Of a stretch of DNA of 64,000 nt, positions 56,958 through 64,000 are shown in pieces. The notes below the pieces were generated by a model. The model saw only the letters and a program-made list of their open reading frames with translations. It had not been told where the DNA came from and made no database searches. This stretch comes from Pseudomonas sp. P5_109 (GTDB taxonomy: Bacteria > Pseudomonadota > Gammaproteobacteria > Pseudomonadales > Pseudomonadaceae). The translations under genes and the position numbers were made by a program. The stretch spans positions 5,283,501 through 5,347,500 of the forward strand of contig NZ_CP125380.1 of the NCBI RefSeq assembly GCF_034009455.1. Reading direction: 5' to 3'. Every line of letters starts with the position of its first letter. Positions within the stretch are counted from its first letter, which is position 1.

Positions 56958-59900
56958 ATGAAAAGAATGCTGATTAACGCAACTCAACCCGAAGAGTTGC
57001 GTGTTGCACTGGTAGATGGCCAGCGCCTCTACGACCTGGACATCGAATCCGGTGCACGCGAGCAGAAGAAGGCCAACATCTATAAAGGCCGGATTACTCG
57101 CATCGAACCAAGCCTTGAGGCTGCCTTTGTCGATTTCGGCTCTGAGCGCCACGGCTTCCTGCCCCTCAAAGAAATCTCCCGCGAATACTTCAAGAAAGCC
57201 CCGGAAGGTCGCGTCAACATCAAGGACGTCCTGAGCGAAGGCCAGGAAGTCATCGTTCAGGTCGAAAAAGAAGAACGTGGCAACAAGGGCGCCGCCCTGA
57301 CCACCTTCATCAGCCTGGCCGGTCGTTACCTGGTGCTGATGCCGAACAACCCGCGTGCCGGCGGTATTTCCCGTCGCATCGAAGGTGAAGAGCGCAACGA
57401 ACTGCGTGAAGCCCTGAACGGCCTGGTTGCCCCGGCTGACATGGGTCTGATCGTGCGCACTGCCGGCCTTGGCCGCAGCAGCGAAGAAATGCAGTGGGAC
57501 CTCGACTACCTGCTGCAACTCTGGACCGCCATCAAAGAAGCTTCGCTGGACCGTTCCGCGCCGTTCCTGATCTACCAGGAAAGCAACGTGATCATCCGCG
57601 CGATCCGCGACTACCTGCGCCAGGACATCGGCGAAGTGCTGATCGACAGCGTTGAAGCCCAGGATGAAGCCCTGACCTTCATCCGCCAGGTGATGCCGCA
57701 GTACGCCAGCAAGATCAAGCTGTACGAAGACAGCGTGCCGCTGTTCAACCGTTTCCAGATCGAAAGCCAGATCGAAACCGCATTCCAGCGCGTTGTCGAA
57801 CTGCCTTCCGGCGGCTCCATCGTCATCGATCCGACCGAAGCCCTGGTGTCCATCGACATCAACTCGGCGCGCGCCACCAAAGGCAGCGACATCGAAGAAA
57901 CCGCTCTGCAGACCAACCTTGAAGCCGCTGAAGAAATCGCCCGTCAGTTGCGCCTGCGCGACATCGGCGGCCTGATCGTCATCGACTTCATCGACATGAC
58001 CCCTGCCAAGAACCAGCGCGCCGTGGAAGAGAAAGTCCGCGAATGCCTGGAAGCCGACCGCGCTCGCGTGCAAGTCGGTCGCATCTCGCGCTTCGGCCTG
58101 CTGGAAATGTCCCGTCAGCGCCTGCGTCCATCCCTGGGCGAAAGCAGCGGCATCGTCTGCCCGCGTTGCAACGGCACCGGCATCATCCGTGACGTTGAAT
58201 CGCTGTCCCTGGCGATCCTGCGCCTGATCGAAGAAGAAGCCCTGAAAGACCGTACCGCCGAAGTTCGTGCACAAGTGCCGATCCCGGTGGCTGCGTTCCT
58301 GCTCAACGAAAAACGCAACTCGATCACCAAGATCGAACTGCGCACCCGCGCCCGCATCGTCATCCTGCCGAACGATCACCTCGAGACGCCGCACTTCGAA
58401 GTGCAGCGCCTGCGTGACGACAGCCCGGAAGCGGCGACCAACCAGTCCAGCTACGAAATCGCCGCTGCCGCTGCCGAAGTCGAAGAAGTCCAGCCAGCCG
58501 CTGCGACCCGCACCCTGGTTCGCCAGGAAGCAGCGGTCAAGACGGCGCCGGCCCGCGCCAACGCTCCGGTTCCGACCGAAGTGGCAGCACCTGCCCCGGC
58601 TCCGGCCGCCGTGCCAGAGCCAAGCCTGTTCAAAGGCCTGGTGAAGTCGCTGGTGAGCCTGTTCGCCACCAAGGAAGAGCCTGTTGCGCCGGTTGTGGTT
58701 GAAAAGCCAGCCGCCGAGCGTCCGGCCCGCAACGAAGAGCGTCGCAACGGTCGCCAGCAAAGCCGCAACCGTAACGGTCGCCGCGATGAAGAACGCAAGC
58801 CTCGCGAAGAGCGTGCACCGCGTGAAGAACGCGCACCACGTGAACCGCGTGAAGAGCGTCAGCCACGCGAAGTGCGCGAACCGCGCGAGACCCGCGAAGA
58901 AACGCCAGCAGTAGCCCGCGAAGAACGCGCACCACGCGCGCCTCGTGAAGAACGTGCACCGCGCGCTCCGCGTGAAGATCGCAAGCCACGTGGCGAGCGT
59001 GAAGAACGCGTTCGTGAACTGCGCGAGCCTCTGGATGCCGCTCCGACAGCTCCTGCTGCTCCGGCCGCCGCTGCTACCGCTGCTGCCGCTGAAGAGCGTC
59101 CAGCTCGCCAGCCACGTGAAGAACGCGCTCCACGCCCACCGCGTGAAGAACGTCAGCCACGTGCCGAACAAGCTGCCGCAGCCGCAACTGAAGAAGAATC
59201 GGTCACCAACGAAGAGCAATTGCCGGAAGACGGTCAGGAAGGCGTCGAAGGCGATCGTCCACGTCGCCGCTCCCGTGGCCAGCGTCGTCGCAGCAACCGT
59301 CGCGAGCGTCAGCGTGATGCCAACGGCAACGTGATCGAAGGTTCGGAAGAGTCCGAGTCCGGCGAAAACGCTGAAGCGCCAAGCACTGCCGATCTGGCCG
59401 CTGGCCTGGCTGTTACCGCAGCCGTTGCCAGCAGCGTGATCAGCGCTCCGGCTGAAGCAGAAGCCAACGTGCAAGCCGAACGCGCCACTGCCGCTACCCT
59501 GGAAACTGCTCCAGTCGAAGCGCCAGTCGTGGAAGCGACCACGCCGGTCGAAATCACCGCTGCGCCGGAAATCGAAGTAGCGCCAGAAGCACAGCCTGCC
59601 GTTGAAGCGGCTGCCGAGCCGGCTCCAGTGGTTGAAGCACCTGCCGTGGTTGCAGAAGCGGTTGTTGAAACCGTGACTGAAAACGTGCGTGAAGTTCGCG
59701 AAGAGCAAACCGCATTCAACTGGGTGGCCGAGCCAGCCGTTGCTGAAGGCGCTGCACCAGCTGCTGAAACTCAAGTGGCTGAAGCCATGGTTTCCGAGCC
59801 GGTAGTCGCCGCTGCAGAACCGGCTCCAGCACCGGTGGTTGAAGCGCCAGTCGTTGAAGCCCCGGTCGTTGCCGAAGCACCTGCTCCGGTCGTCGAGGCG

Positions 59901-60209
59901 GCTCCTGTCAGCGCCCTGACGCCAAGTGGCCGCGCGCCTAATGACCCACGTGAAGTGCGTCGTCGCAAGCGTGAAGCCGAGCGTCTGCAGAAGGAAGCCG
60001 AACTGGCTGCGCCTGCTGAAGCGGTTGTCGCTGCCGAGCCTGCACCGGTTGCAGCTGAAGTGGTTGAGGCAGCTCCTGCCCCGGCCGCTGAAGTGGCTGC
60101 CGAGCCGGTTGAGTCGGTGATCAACGAAGCGCCGCGCTCCGTTCAGGAAGCGGTAGAGCAACACGAGCAAGCCCAGGAAAAAGAGCACGAGCCTAAACCG
60201 CTCGTCTGA
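56958..60209 (+). CDS. rne: Ribonuclease E
   Basis: A 1083-residue endoribonuclease. The N-terminal half is catalytic: S1 domain (about 38-120), Mg-binding D300 ([12 protein letters not shown]) and D343 (VIDFIDM), and the zinc-link C401/C404 (CPRCNGTG). The C-terminal half is disordered, with Arg-rich REER/PREERAP repeats (about 610-740), a basic block [17 protein letters not shown], long Ala/Pro/Val/Glu repeats, and an NDPR motif at 995-998. In P. aeruginosa the REER repeats and NDPR were reported as interaction motifs of the degradosome. It governs mRNA decay and rRNA/tRNA processing. Confidence 0.97.
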   Translation: MKRMLINATQPEELRVALVDGQRLYDLDIESGAREQKKANIYKGRITRIEPSLEAAFVDFGSERHGFLPLKEISREYFKKAPEGRVNIKDVLSEGQEVIVQVEKEERGNKGAALTTFISLAGRYLVLMPNNPRAGGISRRIEGEERNELREALNGLVAPADMGLIVRTAGLGRSSEEMQWDLDYLLQLWTAIKEASLDRSAPFLIYQESNVIIRAIRDYLRQDIGEVLIDSVEAQDEALTFIRQVMPQYASKIKLYEDSVPLFNRFQIESQIETAFQRVVELPSGGSIVIDPTEALVSIDINSARATKGSDIEETALQTNLEAAEEIARQLRLRDIGGLIVIDFIDMTPAKNQRAVEEKVRECLEADRARVQVGRISRFGLLEMSRQRLRPSLGESSGIVCPRCNGTGIIRDVESLSLAILRLIEEEALKDRTAEVRAQVPIPVAAFLLNEKRNSITKIELRTRARIVILPNDHLETPHFEVQRLRDDSPEAATNQSSYEIAAAAAEVEEVQPAAATRTLVRQEAAVKTAPARANAPVPTEVAAPAPAPAAVPEPSLFKGLVKSLVSLFATKEEPVAPVVVEKPAAERPARNEERRNGRQQSRNRNGRRDEERKPREERAPREERAPREPREERQPREVREPRETREETPAVAREERAPRAPREERAPRAPREDRKPRGEREERVRELREPLDAAPTAPAAPAAAATAAAAEERPARQPREERAPRPPREERQPRAEQAAAAATEEESVTNEEQLPEDGQEGVEGDRPRRRSRGQRRRSNRRERQRDANGNVIEGSEESESGENAEAPSTADLAAGLAVTAAVASSVISAPAEAEANVQAERATAATLETAPVEAPVVEATTPVEITAAPEIEVAPEAQPAVEAAAEPAPVVEAPAVVAEAVVETVTENVREVREEQTAFNWVAEPAVAEGAAPAAETQVAEAMVSEPVVAAAEPAPAPVVEAPVVEAPVVAEAPAPVVEAAPVSALTPSGRAPNDPREVRRRKREAERLQKEAELAAPAEAVVAAEPAPVAAEVVEAAPAPAAEVAAEPVESVINEAPRSVQEAVEQHEQAQEKEHEPKPLV

Positions 60210-60221
60210 TTCCATCGGCTA

Positions 60222-60262
60222 CTAAAAAGCCCCGCCTGGTGATCCCAGGCGGGGCTTTTTTA
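60222..60262 (+). terminator. rne terminator
   Basis: AAAAGCCCCGCCTGG/CCAGGCGGGGCTTTT stem (about 60225-60239 and 60245-60259, TGATC loop) followed by TTTT. Confidence 0.92.
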
Positions 60263-60286
60263 TATCTGGAATTCACAGCAACCCCT

Positions 60287-60380
60287 TGTGGGAGCGGGCT
60301 TGCTCGCGAAGGCGTTGGATCATCCAACATCTCAGTTGACTGTCAGGCCGCCTTCGCGAGCAAGCCCGCTCCCACAGGGG
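60287..60380. repeat. REP doublet (GTGGGAGCGGGC type)
   Basis: Inverted TGTGGGAGCGGGCTTGCTCG units with inner CGAAGGCG/CGCCTTCG arms, in the gap between convergent rne and the nucleotidyltransferase gene. Confidence 0.9.
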
Positions 60381-60393
60381 ATCATCTCCGGCA

Positions 60394-60984
60394 CTACTTG
60401 AAGACTAACGCCTGCGGCACATCCACATCCCACAACACGCCAGGATCATCCACTGTCACTTCAACCACCCGCCCTTGGGCGAACAACGGTTTGGCGCCAC
60501 GATCCCCCGATAGCGCCATCAACCCCGCCGCGAAGTCCCGTCCGAACCCGACCGGATGCCCGTACTCGCCGTCCTGCACGGGCACGCTGATACTGTCTGC
60601 GCTGATACCCGCCACCACTTGCCCGATACTGGACTGCAGGATGAACGGCATATCACCCAGTACCATCAGCCAACCATCGAGTTGCTGGCAAGCAGCGACT
60701 CCAGCGGCAATGCTGTCGCCCATTCCCGTCGACTCGATCAATACGATCTCGCAGCCATAAGCCTGAGCCATGCGTACAACCTGCGGGCGGTCAGCGGTCG
60801 TCACCAGTACACGCTTGTCCAGTGCGACCGGCAGGTTAACCAGCGTGTGCTCAATGACGGACCGCACCGCGCCATCACGCCCGGTACAATCAGCGAGCAA
60901 TTTATCCTTATCGGCGCCCGCCACCTGACGAAACCGGCTGCCCTGCCCCGCCGCCAACACAATGACGCCGATCGATTCACTCAT
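60394..60984 (-). CDS. Molybdenum cofactor nucleotidyltransferase (MocA/MobA-like)
   Basis: A 196-residue NTP-transferase: N-terminal VIVLAAGQGSRFRQ binding NTP, GWLMVLGDMPFIL with the metal Asp, and GEYGHPVGFGRDF. Proteins of this type add CMP (or GMP) to molybdopterin for xanthine-dehydrogenase-family enzymes. It overlaps xdhC by 4 bp (ATGA), downstream of the hydroxylase gene, which supports MocA-type cytidylyltransferase activity. Confidence 0.87.
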   Translation of the reverse strand: MSESIGVIVLAAGQGSRFRQVAGADKDKLLADCTGRDGAVRSVIEHTLVNLPVALDKRVLVTTADRPQVVRMAQAYGCEIVLIESTGMGDSIAAGVAACQQLDGWLMVLGDMPFILQSSIGQVVAGISADSISVPVQDGEYGHPVGFGRDFAAGLMALSGDRGAKPLFAQGRVVEVTVDDPGVLWDVDVPQALVFK

Positions 60985-61964
60985 ACCCTCTCCTGCAAGA
61001 TTTTTTTCTGCTTCAGTTCAACGCCATTTTTGACCGCCACGATTTCCGCCATGAGCGACAAGGCAATTTCCGCTGGATTATGGCTGCCGATGTGCAAACC
61101 GATGGGACCGTGCAAGCGGTCAATCGCCGGTTGCGACAAACCCAGTTGAGCGAGGTTTTCCCGGCGCTTCTGGCTGTTGACCCGCGACCCCAGTGCTCCG
61201 ACGTAAAAAGCCCTGGAGTCGAGGGCCGTGAGCAGGGCCATGTCGTCCAGGCGTGGATCATGGGTCAAGGCGACAATGGCCGTGCGTTCATCGGTCTGGA
61301 TATTCAATACCGCCTCATCCGGCATCCCCGAAACGAATCGTCCGTGCTGTTCCTCCCAGCCGTAGACGAACTCGCTGCGCGGGTCGCAAATCAGCACCTC
61401 GAAATCCAGCAGCCGGGCCATTTCCGCCACGTAGCGCGACAGCTGCCCCGCGCCAATCAGCAGCAGGCGCCAGCGCGGGCCGTAGATCGCGCGCAAGGTC
61501 TGGCCATCGAACGTCAACACGTCAGCTTTACTGGCAGGCTGTAAAAGCACTTCGCCGGTGGCCAGGTTCAGTTCCCGCGCAACGATTTCATGGGCCTCGC
61601 AACGGCCGAGCAATTGCTCGACCCAGTCCCCATCGTCGATACGCTCCTCGGTCAAGCGCAAGGTGCCACCGCAGGGCAAGCCGAAACGTGCGGCTTCCTC
61701 GCGGGTCACGCCGTACGTGATCAATTGCACCGGCGGGCCCTCAAGCGCGAGGCGCCCGTCGTGCAGCCGGGCGATCAAGTCATCTTCGACACACCCGCCC
61801 GAGACCGAACCAATCACCATGCCGTCTTCGCGCAAGGCCAGCATGGCGCCGGGTGCCCGGGGCGCGGTGCCCCAGGTTTCGACCACGCTGTACAACACCA
61901 CCCGCTGGCCGGCGCGATGCCATTGCAGCACACTGCGCAGGACGTTCAGATCGGCGCTGTCCAT
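60981..61964 (-). CDS. XdhC family accessory protein
   Basis: A 327-residue protein with an N-terminal XdhC/CoxI domain (TWGTAPRAPGAMLALREDG, SGGCVEDDLIARL, GLPCGGTLRL) and a C-terminal Rossmann domain (LLIGAGQLSRYVAEMARLLDF, AIVALTHDPRLDD, YVGALGSR). XdhC proteins bind and sulfurate molybdenum cofactor and insert it into the hydroxylase. The start at 61964 overlaps the stop of the hydroxylase gene (TGATG); a longer frame exists but lacks support. Confidence 0.92.
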   Translation of the reverse strand: MDSADLNVLRSVLQWHRAGQRVVLYSVVETWGTAPRAPGAMLALREDGMVIGSVSGGCVEDDLIARLHDGRLALEGPPVQLITYGVTREEAARFGLPCGGTLRLTEERIDDGDWVEQLLGRCEAHEIVARELNLATGEVLLQPASKADVLTFDGQTLRAIYGPRWRLLLIGAGQLSRYVAEMARLLDFEVLICDPRSEFVYGWEEQHGRFVSGMPDEAVLNIQTDERTAIVALTHDPRLDDMALLTALDSRAFYVGALGSRVNSQKRRENLAQLGLSQPAIDRLHGPIGLHIGSHNPAEIALSLMAEIVAVKNGVELKQKKILQERV

Positions 61965-64000
61965 CAGGCTTCGGCCTTCTGCCAGCCCGACAGTTGATAA
62001 CGAACCGGCAGATTGCGAATGCGCTTGCCGGTGGCGGCAAAGATCGCATTGCACAGCGCCGGCGCAATCGGTGGCACCCCCGGCTCACCCACACCGCCCA
62101 ATGGCACCTCGCCCGGCGGCGTCACCAGATGCACGGCCACCTCTTTTGGCGCCAGGGACATGCGCGCCACTTCGTACATGTGGAAGTTATCCTGCTGGAC
62201 CTTGCCGTCCTTGAAGCTGATTTCCCCCAGCACCGCATTGCCCAGGCCCATGACACAGGCGCCTTCGAATTGCGAGCGAATCCGCTCGGGATTGATCTGC
62301 GGCCCGCAATCGACCGCGATGTCGGCCTTGTGCACCACCAGCGTGCCGTCGTCCTTGACCTCCACCTCGATCACCGCCGCCACGTACGTCACGAAGCTGT
62401 AATGCACCGCCAGGCCCAGGCCGCGCCCCTTGGGCAATTCACGCCCCCATCCGGCGGCTTTGGCGGCGGTCTCCAGTACCGTGCGCAGGCGTGCGGTGTC
62501 GATCGGATAACGCTCGGGGGATTCGCCGTAGTTCCACTCTTCACTCAAGGTGCGCGGATCAATCTGACGATCCGGGCCGAGCAATCTGATCTGGTACTTC
62601 AGCGGATCTTCCCCGGCCTTGTGCGCCAGTTCATCGATAAAGCTCTGGATCGCGAAGCCGTGGGGGATGTTCGACACCGAGCGATACCAGCCGACCCGGG
62701 TATGTACTGTGGCCTCGGGGTTTTCCAGGCGAATGTTGGGGATCGCATACGCCATGTTGGTGAATCCCATGCCCAGTTCGAATGCCGCCTCATGGTTCAT
62801 GCCCGGCGCAAACAACGCGGTAATGCTCGGCGCCACCGTACGGTGCAACCAGCCGGACGGCAGGCCATCCTTGTTCAGGCTGGCCTTGAGGTATTCGGCG
62901 GACACGGTGTGGAAGTAGGAACAGTGGATGTCGTCTTCGCGGGTCCATTGCACCCGCACCGCCTTGCCGGGGAATTCCTTGGCGAGGATCGCCGCCTCGA
63001 TGATGAAGTCAGGCTTGGACTTGCGCCCGAACCCGCCGCCCAGCAAGGTCACGTTGAACATGACGTTGTCGAATGGCAGGCCCAGCCTTTCACCAATTCG
63101 TTCCCGGGTGACCTGTGGTGCCTGGCTCGGCCCCCAGGCTTCGCACACACCGTCCTTGAACCGCGCAATGGCGACCATCGGTTCCATCGGCGACTGCGAC
63201 AAATGCGGCAGGTAATAGGAAGCTTCCAGCGTGCTGGCGGCGCTGGACATCGCCTCGTCGATATTGCCGGTATTGCGCACCACCTTGCCGGGCTTGAGCG
63301 AGGCCGCTTCCAGTTCCTTGCGATAGGCGATCGAGTCGTAGCTGGCGTTGGGGCCGTCGTCCCACTCGATTTTCAGCGCCTCGCGGCCCTTGATCGCTGC
63401 CCAGGTATTGCTCGCCACCACGGCGATACCGCCGAGCGGTTGAAATTCCGAAGGCAAGGGCCGGCTTTCGATCTGCACCACCTTGACCACGCCGGGGACT
63501 TTCATCGCCGCGCTGCCATCGAAGCTTTTGACCTTGCCGCCATACACCGCAGGCCGTGCAATAGTCGCGTACAGCATGCCGTCGAAATGCACATCGGCAC
63601 CGTACACCGCACGGCCGTTGACGATGTCTTCACCATCGATGGCCTTGGTGCCTTCCTTGCCGATGTAGCGGAACTCGGAAGGTTGCTTGAGCCTCAGGCT
63701 GTCCCGCGCCGGTACGGCCAAAGCACCAGCAGCGGCGGCGAGCGCACCATAATCCAGTTCGCGGCCTGACGGTTTATGGATGACTTTATGCAGTTGCGCA
63801 TGGCACTCGCCGACCGACACTTTCCATTGGTCAGCGGCGGCTTGCTCCAGCATGGCGCGTGCCGCGGCCCCGCAACGACGCATCGGTTCGTACCAATGGC
63901 GCATGCTGCGTGAGCCATCGGTGTCCTGGTTGCCGAAGCGTACTTCGTCGCCCGGGGCCTGTTGTACTTTGACCCGCGCCCAGTCGGCTTCCAGTTCATC
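61964..64000 (-). CDS. Xanthine dehydrogenase family molybdopterin-binding subunit (IorB-like), 5' end outside window
   Basis: At least 679 residues of a large molybdopterin subunit. The frame stays open to the window edge, so the N-terminus is missing. It has [31 protein letters not shown], and near the C-terminus the catalytic-Glu motif [14 protein letters not shown]. It resembles isoquinoline 1-oxidoreductase or aldehyde dehydrogenase beta subunits, which hydroxylate N-heterocycles or aldehydes in the periplasm or cytoplasm. A small 2Fe-2S subunit gene would be expected beyond the edge. Confidence 0.88.
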   Translation of the reverse strand, partial: DELEADWARVKVQQAPGDEVRFGNQDTDGSRSMRHWYEPMRRCGAAARAMLEQAAADQWKVSVGECHAQLHKVIHKPSGRELDYGALAAAAGALAVPARDSLRLKQPSEFRYIGKEGTKAIDGEDIVNGRAVYGADVHFDGMLYATIARPAVYGGKVKSFDGSAAMKVPGVVKVVQIESRPLPSEFQPLGGIAVVASNTWAAIKGREALKIEWDDGPNASYDSIAYRKELEAASLKPGKVVRNTGNIDEAMSSAASTLEASYYLPHLSQSPMEPMVAIARFKDGVCEAWGPSQAPQVTRERIGERLGLPFDNVMFNVTLLGGGFGRKSKPDFIIEAAILAKEFPGKAVRVQWTREDDIHCSYFHTVSAEYLKASLNKDGLPSGWLHRTVAPSITALFAPGMNHEAAFELGMGFTNMAYAIPNIRLENPEATVHTRVGWYRSVSNIPHGFAIQSFIDELAHKAGEDPLKYQIRLLGPDRQIDPRTLSEEWNYGESPERYPIDTARLRTVLETAAKAAGWGRELPKGRGLGLAVHYSFVTYVAAVIEVEVKDDGTLVVHKADIAVDCGPQINPERIRSQFEGACVMGLGNAVLGEISFKDGKVQQDNFHMYEVARMSLAPKEVAVHLVTPPGEVPLGGVGEPGVPPIAPALCNAIFAATGKRIRNLPVRYQLSGWQKAEA

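Noticed and set aside
56742..60215. Very long open frame (1157 codons) on the minus strand
   Set aside because: It lies fully opposite rne. It exists because the Ala/Glu/Arg-rich repeats give few stops on the other strand; its peptide is low-complexity and resembles no family.

Overview
This is a gamma-proteobacterial chromosome segment from the Pseudomonas fluorescens group. The evidence is the conserved order etfA-etfB / ETF-quinone oxidoreductase and holB-tmk-mltG-pabC-fabF-acpP-fabG-fabD-plsX-rpmF-yceD / maf-sppA-HAD-rluC / rne (the PA2951 to PA2976 neighbourhood of P. aeruginosa), an RgsA-type small RNA beside tatD, and many Pseudomonas-style REP doublets in intergenic gaps. No tRNA, rRNA, insertion sequence, prophage or CRISPR array was seen.

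Layout. 0.1-6.2 kb: a tiny DUF3309 membrane protein, then a two-gene exported cassette (DUF1552 plus a 1367-residue multidomain haem/beta-propeller DUF1592 protein) more familiar from Planctomycetes and Myxobacteria. 6.2-14 kb: an LTA-synthase-like membrane sulfatase, a START-domain protein, a YkgJ cysteine-cluster protein, a MocR regulator, and an envelope operon (solute-binding protein, DUF4398, OmpA lipoprotein). 14-18 kb: the electron-transfer flavoprotein genes, with a PsrA-like box on the quinone-oxidoreductase promoter. 18-39 kb: a catabolic block with an AraC/alcohol dehydrogenase pair, the D-galactonate operon dgoK-dgoA-dgoD-dgoT-iclR, an MFS transporter, a yegUVW-like nucleoside/glycoside cluster, and an araFGH transporter with a sugar dehydrogenase, a lactonase and a FadR-type regulator. 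39-43 kb: DUF1285, DUF4823 lipoprotein, moaA, a TetR regulator and rgsA. 43-60 kb: the housekeeping block ending in RNase E. 60-64 kb: a molybdenum-hydroxylase cluster cut by the window edge.

How the parts fit. AraFGH, an SDR sugar dehydrogenase and an SMP-30 lactonase would convert D-galactose (or L-arabinose) to the aldonate. DgoD, DgoK and DgoA would then take D-galactonate to pyruvate and glyceraldehyde 3-phosphate. Together they form a De Ley-Doudoroff route split over two operons. The dgoK operon and the SDR operon carry closely related promoter regions (same operator-like core, same TTGAGA-N18-TATAGT promoter, same SD and ATG), which argues for shared control.

Other points of interest are the yegUVW-like cluster with an NCS1 permease in place of YegT, the lack of pilZ between holB and tatD, a nearly leaderless yceD transcript start, several unexplained perfect dyads, and a structured rne leader with a hairpin just before the start codon.
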